From the NCBI GenBank assembly GCA_022225965.2, contig JAKJXP020000077.1, forward strand, positions 124,001 through 188,000: DNA of 64,000 nt, given 5' to 3'. Under the pieces are notes generated by a model, which was not told where the DNA came from, did not search any database, and was given only the letters and a program-made list of their open reading frames with translations. The translations under genes were made by a program, and so were the position numbers. Shown piece by piece: positions 36,361 to 46,148 of the stretch. This DNA comes from Diatrype stigma (taxonomy: Eukaryota > Ascomycota > Sordariomycetes > Xylariales > Diatrypaceae). The number at the start of each line of letters is the position of its first letter. Position 1 is the first letter of the stretch.

Positions 36361-39035
36361 GTTTGCGGTACAATCTGTAATTGTCCCATTCAAATCGCGA
36401 ATACCTTTTTGGGGTTCTTCAAATATGTAGGACGTGAAGGTCTTGGCTTTTTGTGCCGGTGCTTGTACGTACAGAGCCGTGGCTAATAGTTAACTAATAG
36501 GCTTTGCTTGTATAAGAAGACTCTTTACTCGTCGGCTAGAGAGCAACTCTTTCAGTATGCTTGCTCGGTATGATCAAACGGACCTTGACTCAAAACATAG
36601 GTTAGGTAAATTCCTGGACGGCGAATACTTCACTTATGGACTATATGCGTCGTTCATTGTGTCGTTCATCTCGTCGTTGCAACTGATTCCCTCTCCACGA
36701 GTAGCAATAGGAAATAATAGGAGTATAGCTTGGGGCGTTCCGGTGAGGGGTTGTGAATGCTCGTACAACCTACTTACCTGATATGAGGCTATTCGCGGTC
36801 CTCACCTTAGATCAAACAGAGAGATGTTTCACCGGTCGCATGCCATATCCAAGATCCGGGTACAAAGGGGTCGAGGTAATGGCCTTCGTAGATAGGAATT
36901 GGGAATGTCTTCTACTCGCTCTCCGGTCAGATAACCCGTCACGTCTTGCAACCAACCTGAGTCACACTTGGAATGCCTTTGATATCCACGTCTCCCGGTA
37001 TTTATATTCCATCCTAGTCGGCATCATTCAGGCACACTCCATTGCCAAGGTCGTCCCGAATCCCGTCTCTTGCTAGCTAACACCAGCCCACGCAAAAACG
37101 ACCGATATTGGATCAACTTTGCCCGCAAAAGACACCTGCCTGCTTAAGCACAGTATCGTTGCCGCCCTTCGAGATGTGCGTACGACCGTACAGTATGGTA
37201 TATTGCCTCCATCGCTCGCACTACATCGAGGGCACCAAGAAATGGAACCAAACCACCCGATGTGCGGACTCCTTGTCTTTGGATTTAGGCGTGGGTATTT
37301 GCCCGCAAGGTCTGCGGACCCGCTTGATACATCATAGAAAGATGCGTCGAACCGTTTCCAGATGCGATGCATGCCGGGTCCGGGATGAGCGCATGCGCAT
37401 TGGCAGTCTGGTGGAATAGACGCATTGAGGCACGGCGGACTCTCAGATGGTAGAGTGTAGGCCTGCTTTATAAGGTCCCGAGCCTGCAATGGTTAACCTT
37501 GTCCATGCGGTTTGATGCTAGCAGGCCTGGCATTCTGCCCGTCTACTTGGTTTTATAGACGGGACACTTCATTATAATACGAATACATTTTGCTGCCAGC
37601 TGTGTTGAAACTTAGTCGTATTGCAATTATACACCTGAGGACGGAGAGAATCTAGAAATTATACATGGTATGTTGGCAAACAAGCAAGTTGTCAGGGGTT
37701 GACATAATAGGGGTTATAAGGGGAACTCTACCTACCTCAGTATCATCCACTACTTCAAGGGTGGCCACAACATTATAAAATGTTGTTTCCTCGAGTCATA
37801 AGTAGAAGTCAGTATTTAATTGTCGAAACTTTCAATGTTGGAGGGAAGGAATACCTCCAATACCTAGTGCCATTGCTATTTCCCAACGTGTTGCCGTATC
37901 GCAGTGTACCTAAGAGCGAGGCATCATGGATGTCACCCGCCAATGAACGCGATTACCCCACACCAAGCAGTGTCGCATTGCATTGCACCACTATAGCTGG
38001 GCACCTAGGTAGGTCGTAGCCGCTATAGCAGCCGCTATAGCAGATAGAAAAGCCGCCCAGCCGCCACCAATTGAGCCGCGCATTACCCGATCCAGCCGGG
38101 CTGTCATGGGTCGTGGCTGCATGGTTGCTGGTGCATGGTGCATGGTGCAAGGGTTTGAGCCTTTTCAAGGCTTGTTCCTACCCTCCGCACATCGGCAGAA
38201 TGTGGAGACTGACGATGGTTGGACCCTGGTGGACCCCGCTCTTTTTTTCATTCGTCTCGAGAGTTCGGAGCTTCGTGCAACCTCGTAAGTAGCATAAGAA
38301 GGTAAAGAGAGTCTGGTGAGAGGATTGCAGGTTGAGAGTGAGCTGCATGTTTATGTTGCGTGTTTATGTTGCATGTCCATGTTACATCTGCTACCTTACA
38401 CTCAAAACCCGACCTCAATTGACAGGTTCGTCCAGTCGCATGCCCCGTGACGCTTCCCGGTGTACATCAATACGGTACTGCTTGTATAAAGCTCCTTATA
38501 TAACCCCCGGAACCAGTGAGGGGCAGAAGCTATAGCTACTACGTACCAGGTACCTACAAAACGCACCTACAAAAGGTCACTAAGTAGTGGCTGTCGAGCA
38601 CAACAGATCGATCGACCGACGTTGTGTTACTCAACTTTTTCCCTCTGTTTCCTCCAATTTTCACGAAGTGAGTTCTTGGGTTCGTACTCACACCTCCTAG
38701 CAACCTGCAAGCCACCAGGCACGCAAGTGATGATTTGTTTCTTCTGTGTTTGAAGCTTGTTGGCTTGCATTATTATTAGACTAGCTGGTAGCTTGAGGCA
38801 TCTGACCTTGGATACACCGAGAACCCCCCCGCCGATCCGGACAGTAGCTTATTCTTCCTAGCAGACCAGATCTTCGCAGATCTTCCCAGCGCATTTCCTC
38901 GGTCACTTCACACAGACTATTTCCGTGGCCCTTTCCCACGCCCCAAGTGGAATCTACCTTCATCATACCCGTCCGTTCGCCCGGTTGTCCGCTCGCCTGT
39001 ACTCTTGCCAACCTATCTATATAGCCTCTTTCACC
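36361..39035. other. Spacer and promoter of NADP-isocitrate dehydrogenase
   Basis: No supported gene. The frames at 37070-37490 are open on both strands but start at non-ATG codons or lack protein character. A tandem CAGCCGCTATAG-like duplication lies near 38020-38045 and GCATGGT repeats near 38120-38150. The last few hundred bases before 39036 are the idp1 promoter and leader. Confidence 0.55.
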
Positions 39036-40640
39036 ATGAATCCCGCCATGCGATGCATCCGGCCATCTGCCTTCGCCAGATCGGCACGGCCAGTCTTGCG
39101 AACAGCAGCTTCACCGAGCAAGAGTAGCATAGCGATACCGGTGGCCCTGTTCCACCACAGCAGGACCATGATGCAGCAGCAGAAGATTAAGGTCAAGAGT
39201 CCCGTTGTCGAGCTTGATGGCGACGAGATGACCCGCGTCATCTGGAAGGACATCAAGGACAAGTTCATCTTTCCCTACCTGGACCTCGACATTAAGTACT
39301 ACGACCTTGGCCTTGAGTACCGCGACCAGACCAACGACAAGGTCACCCTCGACGCCGCCGAGGCCATCAAGAAGTACTCTGTTGGTATCAAGTGCGCCAC
39401 TATCACCCCCGACGAGGGGCGCGTCAAGGAATTCAACCTGAAGCAGAGTACGTCCCCACATATGAGCAGCCAAGACGAAGACCTTTACCATTGCGCTCAG
39501 CTAGCTAGCTAGTGACGTAGAGCATCGTTGCGTTCCATGGGCTTTACACGCCACATGAACGCGCAGGATATCTAGCTGACCAGGTCTTTACACCTCTTCA
39601 CAGTGTGGCTCTCGCCTAACGGCACGATCCGAAACCACCTGGGCGGCACCGTATTCCGGGAGCCGATTGTGATCCCGCGGATCCCGCGTCTGGTACCGGG
39701 ATGGAAGAAGCCGATCATCATCGGGCGGCACGCGTTCGGGGACCAGTACCGGGCGAAGGACGCGGTGCTACCGGGCCCCGGAAAACTTTCGATGGTGTAC
39801 ACGCCCGACGGCGGCGCGCCTCAAGAAATCGAGGTGTACCAGTTCAAGGGGCCGGGCGGCGGCGTGGCGCAAACGCAGTACAACACGGATGAGAGCATCA
39901 CGGGGTTCGCGCATGCGAGCTTCAAGCTGGCGCTCGACAAGGCGTTGCCCCTGTACATGAGCACCAAGAACACCATCCTCAAGAAGTACGACGGCCGCTT
40001 CAAGGACATCTTCCAGGACCTCTACGAGGCCCAGTACCGCAAGGAGTTCGAGGCCAAGGGCATCTGGTACGAGCACCGCCTCATCGACGACATGGTCGCC
40101 CAGATGATCAAGAGCTCGGGCGGCTATATCATGGCGCTGAAGAGTGAGTGTTTCCCTCAATCAATCCCTCCTCTACCTTTATTCTTTAGATCATGTAAGC
40201 TGACCCCAAAACAAGACTACGACGGTGACGTGCAGTCGGACATCGTGGCGCAGGGCTTCGGGTCGCTGGGCCTGATGACGTCGGTGCTGATCACGCCGGA
40301 CGGCAAGACGTTCGAGTCGGAGGCGGCGCACGGCACGGTGACCCGGCACTACCGGGAGCACCAGAAGGGGCGGGAGACCAGCACGAACCCGATCGCGAGC
40401 ATCTTCGCCTGGACCAGGGGTCTGGCCCAGCGCGGCAAGCTCGACGACCAGCCCGAGCTGGTGGCCTTCGCCGAGGCCCTCGAGCGCGCCTGTGTCGAGA
40501 CCGTTGACGCCGACGGCATCATGACCAAGGACCTCGCCCTCGCCTGCGGCAAGACCGACCGCGCTGCCTATGTCACCACTTCGGAGTACCTGGCTGCGGT
40601 CGAGAAGAGGCTGAAGGGTGCGCTGAAGGAGGTGAAGTAG
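39036..40640 (+). CDS. idp1: NADP-dependent isocitrate dehydrogenase, mitochondrial form
   Basis: Three exons, 458 residues: 39036-39447, 39604-40143, 40216-40640 (introns 156 and 72 bp). Oxidatively decarboxylates isocitrate to 2-oxoglutarate, producing NADPH. The first ~44 residues are an Arg/Ser/Ala-rich presequence with almost no acidic residues ([15 protein letters not shown]...), so mitochondrial import is likely. The mature part starts around [23 protein letters not shown]. The substrate-binding region [20 protein letters not shown] and the family signature [20 protein letters not shown] are intact across the exon joins (KQ|MWLSPNG, ALK|NYDGD). Two internal ATGs at residues 45-46 could give a cytosolic form by alternative initiation, as known for some fungal homologues. 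The C-terminus, LKEVK, lacks a peroxisomal signal. Confidence 0.95.
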
Positions 40641-41601
40641 ATATGTCAAAATCAAGCGAAAAGAGAGACAGGAAAAGGAAGCAAGCAGTCAACCGGTCCA
40701 GGCCTACCTAGGTATGGGGTGGTTGGATTGCTCAGCCTCATGATTCAGTGGGTGGGCGAGTAATGCAGAAATGTCAAGGAAGGATGGCAACGCCTGCGGC
40801 ATTTGGTCATAAGTTATAGGGCAATCTACGTGCCTATTCACGTATCTACCTACTCGAAGTGGCATATAGGGGGAACACCGAGTTAACGTGCCAGAAGACC
40901 AGGGATAGGAGGCATCCGAAAAGTCAATTTCTTGGCATCCGCCCCTGCTTGCATATGGACCCGGCTAGATCAAAGGCTGGAGGGTTCTTGTAGATAAGAC
41001 ATATACGTTGTTTTCTTTCTTTCTATACGTTTGATATTCCAATGTACATTTGCATGCCCTGAAAATCTCTAAATCTCCCAGAACCCGTATATACTATACC
41101 GTCCTCGGTTTCCCCCTACTCGTCTATAAAGAAATACCTACCTACTGCATAAGTAGGTAGGTAGATATGTAATCTGCCGTCTCCCATGACCACCAATCTT
41201 ATATCATAACATCTTTGTACCCATCACCGAACGCCGCTTGCCCAAGACCAACAATCGATATAAACGTAATTACTCAAAAGAAAGACTCCGCTCGTAGAAG
41301 CAAACGAAGAATGGGTATCTTTTTACGTCCCCTCCCCCCTCCCTTTCCCCAACTACCTACCCACCGACGAGACCAGATGAGACCAGACCAGGCCATCTTC
41401 CATCATATCATATCATTCATCGCCACAAAAACCTCCTGGCAAAGACCCAAGAAGTTAGCCAGCCCCTATAAACACATCCACTTTCACATACACAATATTC
41501 CCCCATTTCATTTTCGCCCCTCGTGGTTAGATTCAAAATAGCCATAGGTAATGACCTAAGGCCAAACCAACCAACCTAACTCGCTTACTAGCACTTCACC
41601 T
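40641..41601. other. Convergent 3' spacer with a perfect hairpin
   Basis: Separates idp1 (+) from the arrestin gene (-). Holds the 12-bp-stem hairpin at 41135-41163. No gene seen. Confidence 0.6.
41135..41163. repeat. Perfect inverted repeat, 12-bp stem with 5-nt loop
   Basis: TACCTACCTACT, loop GCATA, then AGTAGGTAGGTA. Built from the window's dispersed GGTA motif and placed between two convergent genes, about 500 bp after idp1 and 440 bp after the arrestin stop. Any role in 3'-end formation is speculation. Confidence 0.8.
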
Positions 41602-43452
41602 TCACGACTTGCCCCCGCCACCAGCGCCATCGCCAGTGACAGGCATAGTGCTAGGCGCGTTCTCGGCCGTGACGCCGCTATACGCGGGGCGCGCCTGGGC
41701 CGGGGGCGCCGTGATGTCAGCGGCCATGGCCTCGTCGTAGCTCGGGGGCGCGTCGTCGTACGGGCTCGGCGGCGGCGGCGCCGCTGCCGCTGCAACACCA
41801 GGCTGCTGCTGCTGAGGGTGTTGGTGTTGGTGTTGGTGCTGAAGTGGTGGCGGCGGTGGTTCGTATATGGGATCGTGCTGCTGCTGTTGGTGTCCTGTCG
41901 GCCGCGGCGGTAATTGCGGCGGCTGTATCTTGTTGCCCGGAAGCTGCGCCGTCGTCGTTGTCTGGAGCAGCTCCGGCGGCGGGCTGATGCCCGAGAAGAC
42001 GTCCACGCGGGATAGCTTGAGGGGTAGGTGGATCACCTGGGGCGGGGGATCTCTGCTGTGCTTACCCCCGCTGAGCTTTCCCCAGAGGCCTCCTCCTCCT
42101 CCGCCATTACTGCTACTGCTATTGCCACTGCCCCCGCCCCAGCTCAAGCTCAGCTTGACGTCGATCTCGTACCGGCGCGCGAGGTTGCAGGTGCGGAACG
42201 ACGGGGCGACGGTGTTGGGGAGGGCGCGGCCGGCCCAGAGGCCCTCGGCGGGGATCTCGAACTCGTCGGAGCTTTCAGCACCACCACCCGAGGCGTCGTC
42301 GGGCGGGAACTTGAGCTCGATGTGCAGGTTGGACGCGGCGAAGACGACCCACCGCGTCACCTCGTCGTGGTGCAGGTCCTGCACCCGCACGTGCGTGTAG
42401 CCCACTAGGGCGATCTCGAGGCCGGTCAGGTATACGGGGGAGGAAGCGGGGAAGGGGGTGAGCTTCCGGGCTAGGAGGCGCAGCGGGAGGGGCTGGTTGC
42501 ACGTGATGATGCTTGGGTGGGGGATGCGGGCCGACATCTCGATCGAGGGGGCCGTCTCCGGCAGCGGCACAGGTGGTTTCAGCTGCTGCTGCTGTTCGGC
42601 TTCGGCATCTGCCTTTTCGCCGCCCATCCCGAAGAAGGACGACCTCTTCTGACTACTGCTGCTGCTGCTGTGGTACGGCGAGGGCGAAGGCAGCGGGGAG
42701 GCGGCAGCGCGCGGCTTGAAGACGAAAGGCCGCCGGGCGAAGGCCTCCTGGTGGGTGGGCGGCGGCCGCGGCGGCTCGATGGGCAGGAACTTGAAGCCGA
42801 CCTGGTAGCGCCAGTTCTCCTTGAAGAAGCCGGGCCGCTGGATCGTCACCTTGATGTAGTACCGGATCTCGGCCTCGGCGGGGAACCCCGTCAGCGACGG
42901 CGGCAGCGTCGACTTGACGTGGTTCAGGAACAGCTGGCGCGTGCCGTCCATGGTGCGGAACCCGCCGAAGCCGAGGAACCCACCTCCGCCCCCGCCTCCG
43001 GCTCCGTCGCCGCCGGGGCCCCCGAACCCGCCCGCCGCGCCCGGCCCGCCGATCCCCACCAGCGACGACATGGCCTTGGGGTCGTGGCAGATGTTGTTGA
43101 GCGGGACCTTGAAGCGGAAGCGGAACTCGTGCTGGCCGGGGTACAGGCAGGTGGAGCCGGCGCCGCCGCCGGCCGCGGCCGTGCGCTCGTCGGTGGGGTA
43201 GACCTGCTGCACCTTGTACAGCAGCTTGTGGGACTCGGCGACGACGTTGCCGCGCGGGGTCGGGATGGCGGTGCGCTCGCGCCGGTCGCCGGGGGGCACG
43301 CCGAGCGCGGTGCGCGACTCGCCCTCGAGCTTGACCACCACGTTGCCCACGTGCTCGGGGCGGCTGAGGGAGAGCACCACCCGCCCGCTCACGAAGTCCA
43401 GGTTCGTGTAGAACTCGGGCGGGTTGTCGTCCAGCGCGATGCGGATCGACAT
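41602..43452 (-). CDS. Alpha-arrestin family protein (probable ubiquitin-ligase adaptor)
   Basis: Single exon, 616 residues. The N-terminal arrestin fold starts MSIRIALDDNPPEFYTN and has FVSGRVVLSLSRPEHVGNVVV and LEGESRTALGV, typical of fungal arrestins. A glycine-rich loop at about 132-170 interrupts it. The arrestin C-domain follows (EAEIRYYIKVTIQRPGFF to about residue 480), with a Ser/Gly insert. The tail is Pro-, Gln- and His-rich and contains PPSY at 569-572, a PPxY motif that recruits Rsp5/Nedd4-type ubiquitin ligases. By analogy with yeast ART proteins it probably directs ubiquitination and endocytosis of plasma-membrane transporters; which one is unknown. No intron signals are needed to keep the frame, and the ATG at 43452 gives the conserved N-terminus. 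Confidence 0.85.
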   Translation of the reverse strand: MSIRIALDDNPPEFYTNLDFVSGRVVLSLSRPEHVGNVVVKLEGESRTALGVPPGDRRERTAIPTPRGNVVAESHKLLYKVQQVYPTDERTAAAGGGAGSTCLYPGQHEFRFRFKVPLNNICHDPKAMSSLVGIGGPGAAGGFGGPGGDGAGGGGGGGFLGFGGFRTMDGTRQLFLNHVKSTLPPSLTGFPAEAEIRYYIKVTIQRPGFFKENWRYQVGFKFLPIEPPRPPPTHQEAFARRPFVFKPRAAASPLPSPSPYHSSSSSSQKRSSFFGMGGEKADAEAEQQQQLKPPVPLPETAPSIEMSARIPHPSIITCNQPLPLRLLARKLTPFPASSPVYLTGLEIALVGYTHVRVQDLHHDEVTRWVVFAASNLHIELKFPPDDASGGGAESSDEFEIPAEGLWAGRALPNTVAPSFRTCNLARRYEIDVKLSLSWGGGSGNSSSSNGGGGGGLWGKLSGGKHSRDPPPQVIHLPLKLSRVDVFSGISPPPELLQTTTTAQLPGNKIQPPQLPPRPTGHQQQQHDPIYEPPPPPLQHQHQHQHPQQQQPGVAAAAAPPPPSPYDDAPPSYDEAMAADITAPPAQARPAYSGVTAENAPSTMPVTGDGAGGGGKS

Positions 43453-44340
43453 TGCGACGGTGATGGTGACGTTCGTCCCTCTCTCTCCCCTCTTGTGCTT
43501 ATTCGTTTTCTTTCAGCTTTTTTTCTTCCCTCCCCTTTCGCGCGCTCTTCCTCGGTTGTTCCCAGTAGCGTGGCGGGGTATTGTACTTTGTACGTCGTAC
43601 GCGATGTCTCGCGAGGTTGACAAGCAAGCAAACGGGAGGTGTTGGCACGTTTGAATGGCCAGTTCGTTGGTAGACTCCGTCGGGTCGCATGCGCTTATGA
43701 AGTTGAATGTGGTGAGGTATACCTAGTGACGTTTTTGCGACAGGTACCCAAGCTACTGGTAGTTATTTAACAAGCTCACGAAGCGCGCATGTGGTAGTAC
43801 TACGATTGATAGCCGTTGATGGCGGCACCTAAGCTGGGCTGGGCTGGGCTGGCTGGTACGTTGTGTAGGTAGGTAAGGAGGTATGTAGGCAGGTACCCGA
43901 GGCTGCCGAGGCAAATACGTCACTCTTTCATATATAGGCACACATGTATGTAGTTAGGTAGGTACCTTCAATGTTGTAAGGAGCTGTAACGGTGTTGGGT
44001 GGCGTCCGTTTCATTCGACAAACATGTTTTCTTCTAAAGAATTAAAGGGACTTGATTTTGAAATAACAAATTGGCGCTTCCCAATAAGACACGTCTGTAA
44101 ATACGCTATATATGCCTATTATGCGCCAGAGACCATGTAGTAGTAATCACTCCAGCACCTGCTGGAAATTAGGCCATCCGTCATTCCTGCTTGGATGGAT
44201 GGAGGAGTCGGCACCGGCACCGGAACCCGGCGGATGTTTAGTCACTTTCCCTGGCTTACTGCGCCTCAGTAGGTAACGCCAACACACTATTGGGTCTTGG
44301 AACTCTGGGCTCTGCTTTGTGAACGAGATTTCCGGAAAGG

Positions 44341-44370
<30 letters not shown>
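44341..44370. repeat. Poly(A) tract, A30
   Basis: Thirty uninterrupted A in intergenic DNA. No associated mobile-element remnant recognised. Confidence 0.9.
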
Positions 44371-44372
<2 letters not shown>

Positions 44373-44768
44373 TAAGATAGAACTAAGTATGTCAGCTACA
44401 TGGTCGCTAAACAATTTCCAATTGTTAGATCTTTCACTTTACACTTCCTTTTTATCTTATCGCAAGACGTCTACTAACTTAACTTCCCGACCTGGAAGAT
44501 GGACGGGTGGACACTGTACAGTAAGTACTAATAAGTGAGTATCTCAAATCGGAAAGTGGAGCTGCCATCCAGCGTATCACAGACTTCAAGGTTATTAGTC
44601 ACTGTAGCGCAACGCAGCGCAAAGCAATGGAACCGACGCAACACGATGCCAAACGGGCGCAGCTGATACCTACTTACCTACAGGTAGCTACTACTCTAGA
44701 GGTATTACGCATAGTCATCGCCGTCCATATCCCCTTTCCCGCCGATCAAGGGAATTAGTACCGAATCT

Positions 44769-44791
44769 AGCAGCAGCAGCAGCAGCAGCAC
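44769..44791. repeat. (AGC)n microsatellite
   Basis: About seven perfect AGC triplets in spacer DNA. Confidence 0.85.
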
Positions 44792-45362
44792 AAATTCATA
44801 CATCCATCAATCGCAAGGGGGCATCTGATTATGTATAGTACTTTTATTTGCAAAAGTTGGTTATGAATGTTTGGCTCAAAAACTTACCAGTGCGGGCATC
44901 GGGAGTATGGTACAGCACGTCCGTGATGAGGACCATCTGAGTGTCAAATATCACATATTCAGACGCTGCAGGGTAGAAGCAGGGGTCGGTCCAACCACAT
45001 CATCCTGAAGAAGGCATGCACAGCGCAGTCATGTAACAATTAGCTATATTAAATTAATATCATGGAATGGAGTACAAGGCAGTGGGATCTAGTATTTGCT
45101 AGAGCCAGTGGCCTGAAAAAAATAATACAATTGATGACGCCGCCGGACCATCATCGTGGTCATAGGAGACTTGTTCATGTCTCATCAGTAGTCATTTCCG
45201 TAGCACCCGTCCTCGCGTATCCGCGTCTGCCAGCCAGCATCAAGCACAGCGAAAATGTTCCTCGACACTTCGACGGAGAAGGGTCATATAGTACAAAGCT
45301 TACAAAGCCCTTATGTTTTGTTTGCACATGGGGCCGGTCAAGTATCTTCCGTGGGGCTCTAT

Positions 45363-46148
45363 TCAGAAGTCCTTGCTTCTCTCATCCACCGAGCTTCCCG
45401 AGCTAGAGGAAGTGTCGGCCTTGGCGAGAGCATCATCCTCGACCTCGGGGCCCATGTTCTCCTCAAAGACAGGCTCGGGCTCGTTGATCTCGAACTTGGT
45501 CTTGAAGTCGTTCAAGTGGTTGGAGTAACCACTGCTGTTGGAACGACGACGTGCATTGACAAAGTTGAACTGCTCGTCGACGATCTCCTCACCAGCTCCG
45601 CCCCTGAGCAAGAGTTAGCCTCTACATAGAAGAGCTGATATACTGCATGGTACTGCAGGGGTAGAAACGAAGGCGACGTTACTTACCAGTTAGCCTTGCC
45701 TCCGCCATTTTTCTTGGTCTTCTTGGGATCGACGCCCTCGAAGCCATGTTTTCCGAAGAACTTGGGGACATGGTCCTGGGGAAGAGCAGTGCCTTCCGCA
45801 ATAGCGGCGTGGGCCTTGTCGTTGAACTTGTGAGATCGAGTCACTATGAATAAGAGATGCTATGTTAGCGAATATGCCATATAGGAAGCCGAGGCTAGTG
45901 GAACAAGATTGCTACTGTGGACGCTTGGCAAGAGCATTGATAGTAAAGAAGAGGGTGAGGGTAGAACCACGAAATGGTGATAAAGGGCTGTTGTTGGTAT
46001 TGATAAACGGGGGGATGAAATGAATTGCAAAAGGGGGTAGAAGTAGAAGTGAGATGAAGCGTAAGTGTGTGTGCCACAAAGGATCATCATCAATTGCCAT
46101 GCGGGGTAAAGATATAGAAAAGGGAGAGAGCAAAGCTGGAGACTTACT
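45363..46148 (-). CDS. Stf2/HABP4-like small protein with intron-split start codon
   Basis: Exons 46148 (A of the ATG), 45843-45687 and 45603-45363, giving 132 residues. Introns: 304 bp (GTAAGT...CATAG) and 83 bp (GTAAGT...CTCAG). The start codon is A|TG, giving MTRSHKFNDKAHAAI. A glycine/lysine-rich centre, KKNGGGKANWGGAGEE, resembles the short conserved box of yeast Stf2/Tma10 and the hyaluronan/mRNA-binding (HABP4/PAI-RBP1) proteins. The remainder, ARRRSNSSGYS and FKTKFEINEPEPVFEE, looks conserved and acidic. Yeast relatives stabilise the inhibited F1Fo-ATPase or bind ribosomes and confer desiccation tolerance. Which applies here is unknown, and the family call is moderate. Confidence 0.75.

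Larger units (their letters stand above)
43453..45362. other. Spacer, no supported gene
   Basis: Arrestin promoter on the left, 3' region of the Stf2-like gene on the right. Contains an A30 tract (44341-44370), a CAG repeat (44769-44791) and TAGG motifs. Confidence 0.6.

Noticed and set aside
37073..37489. 138-residue minus-strand frame overlapping a plus-strand frame
   Set aside because: Cys/Pro-rich composition with no recognisable motif, and both strands are open. Codon use is like spacer DNA.
37430..37500. tRNA-like sequence (CTCAGATGGTAGAG followed by a TGTAGGC/GCCTGCA stem)
   Set aside because: The D-arm-like part looks convincing, but there is no T-arm (no TTCGA loop), no acceptor pairing and the anticodon loop is far too long. 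At most a tRNA relic.
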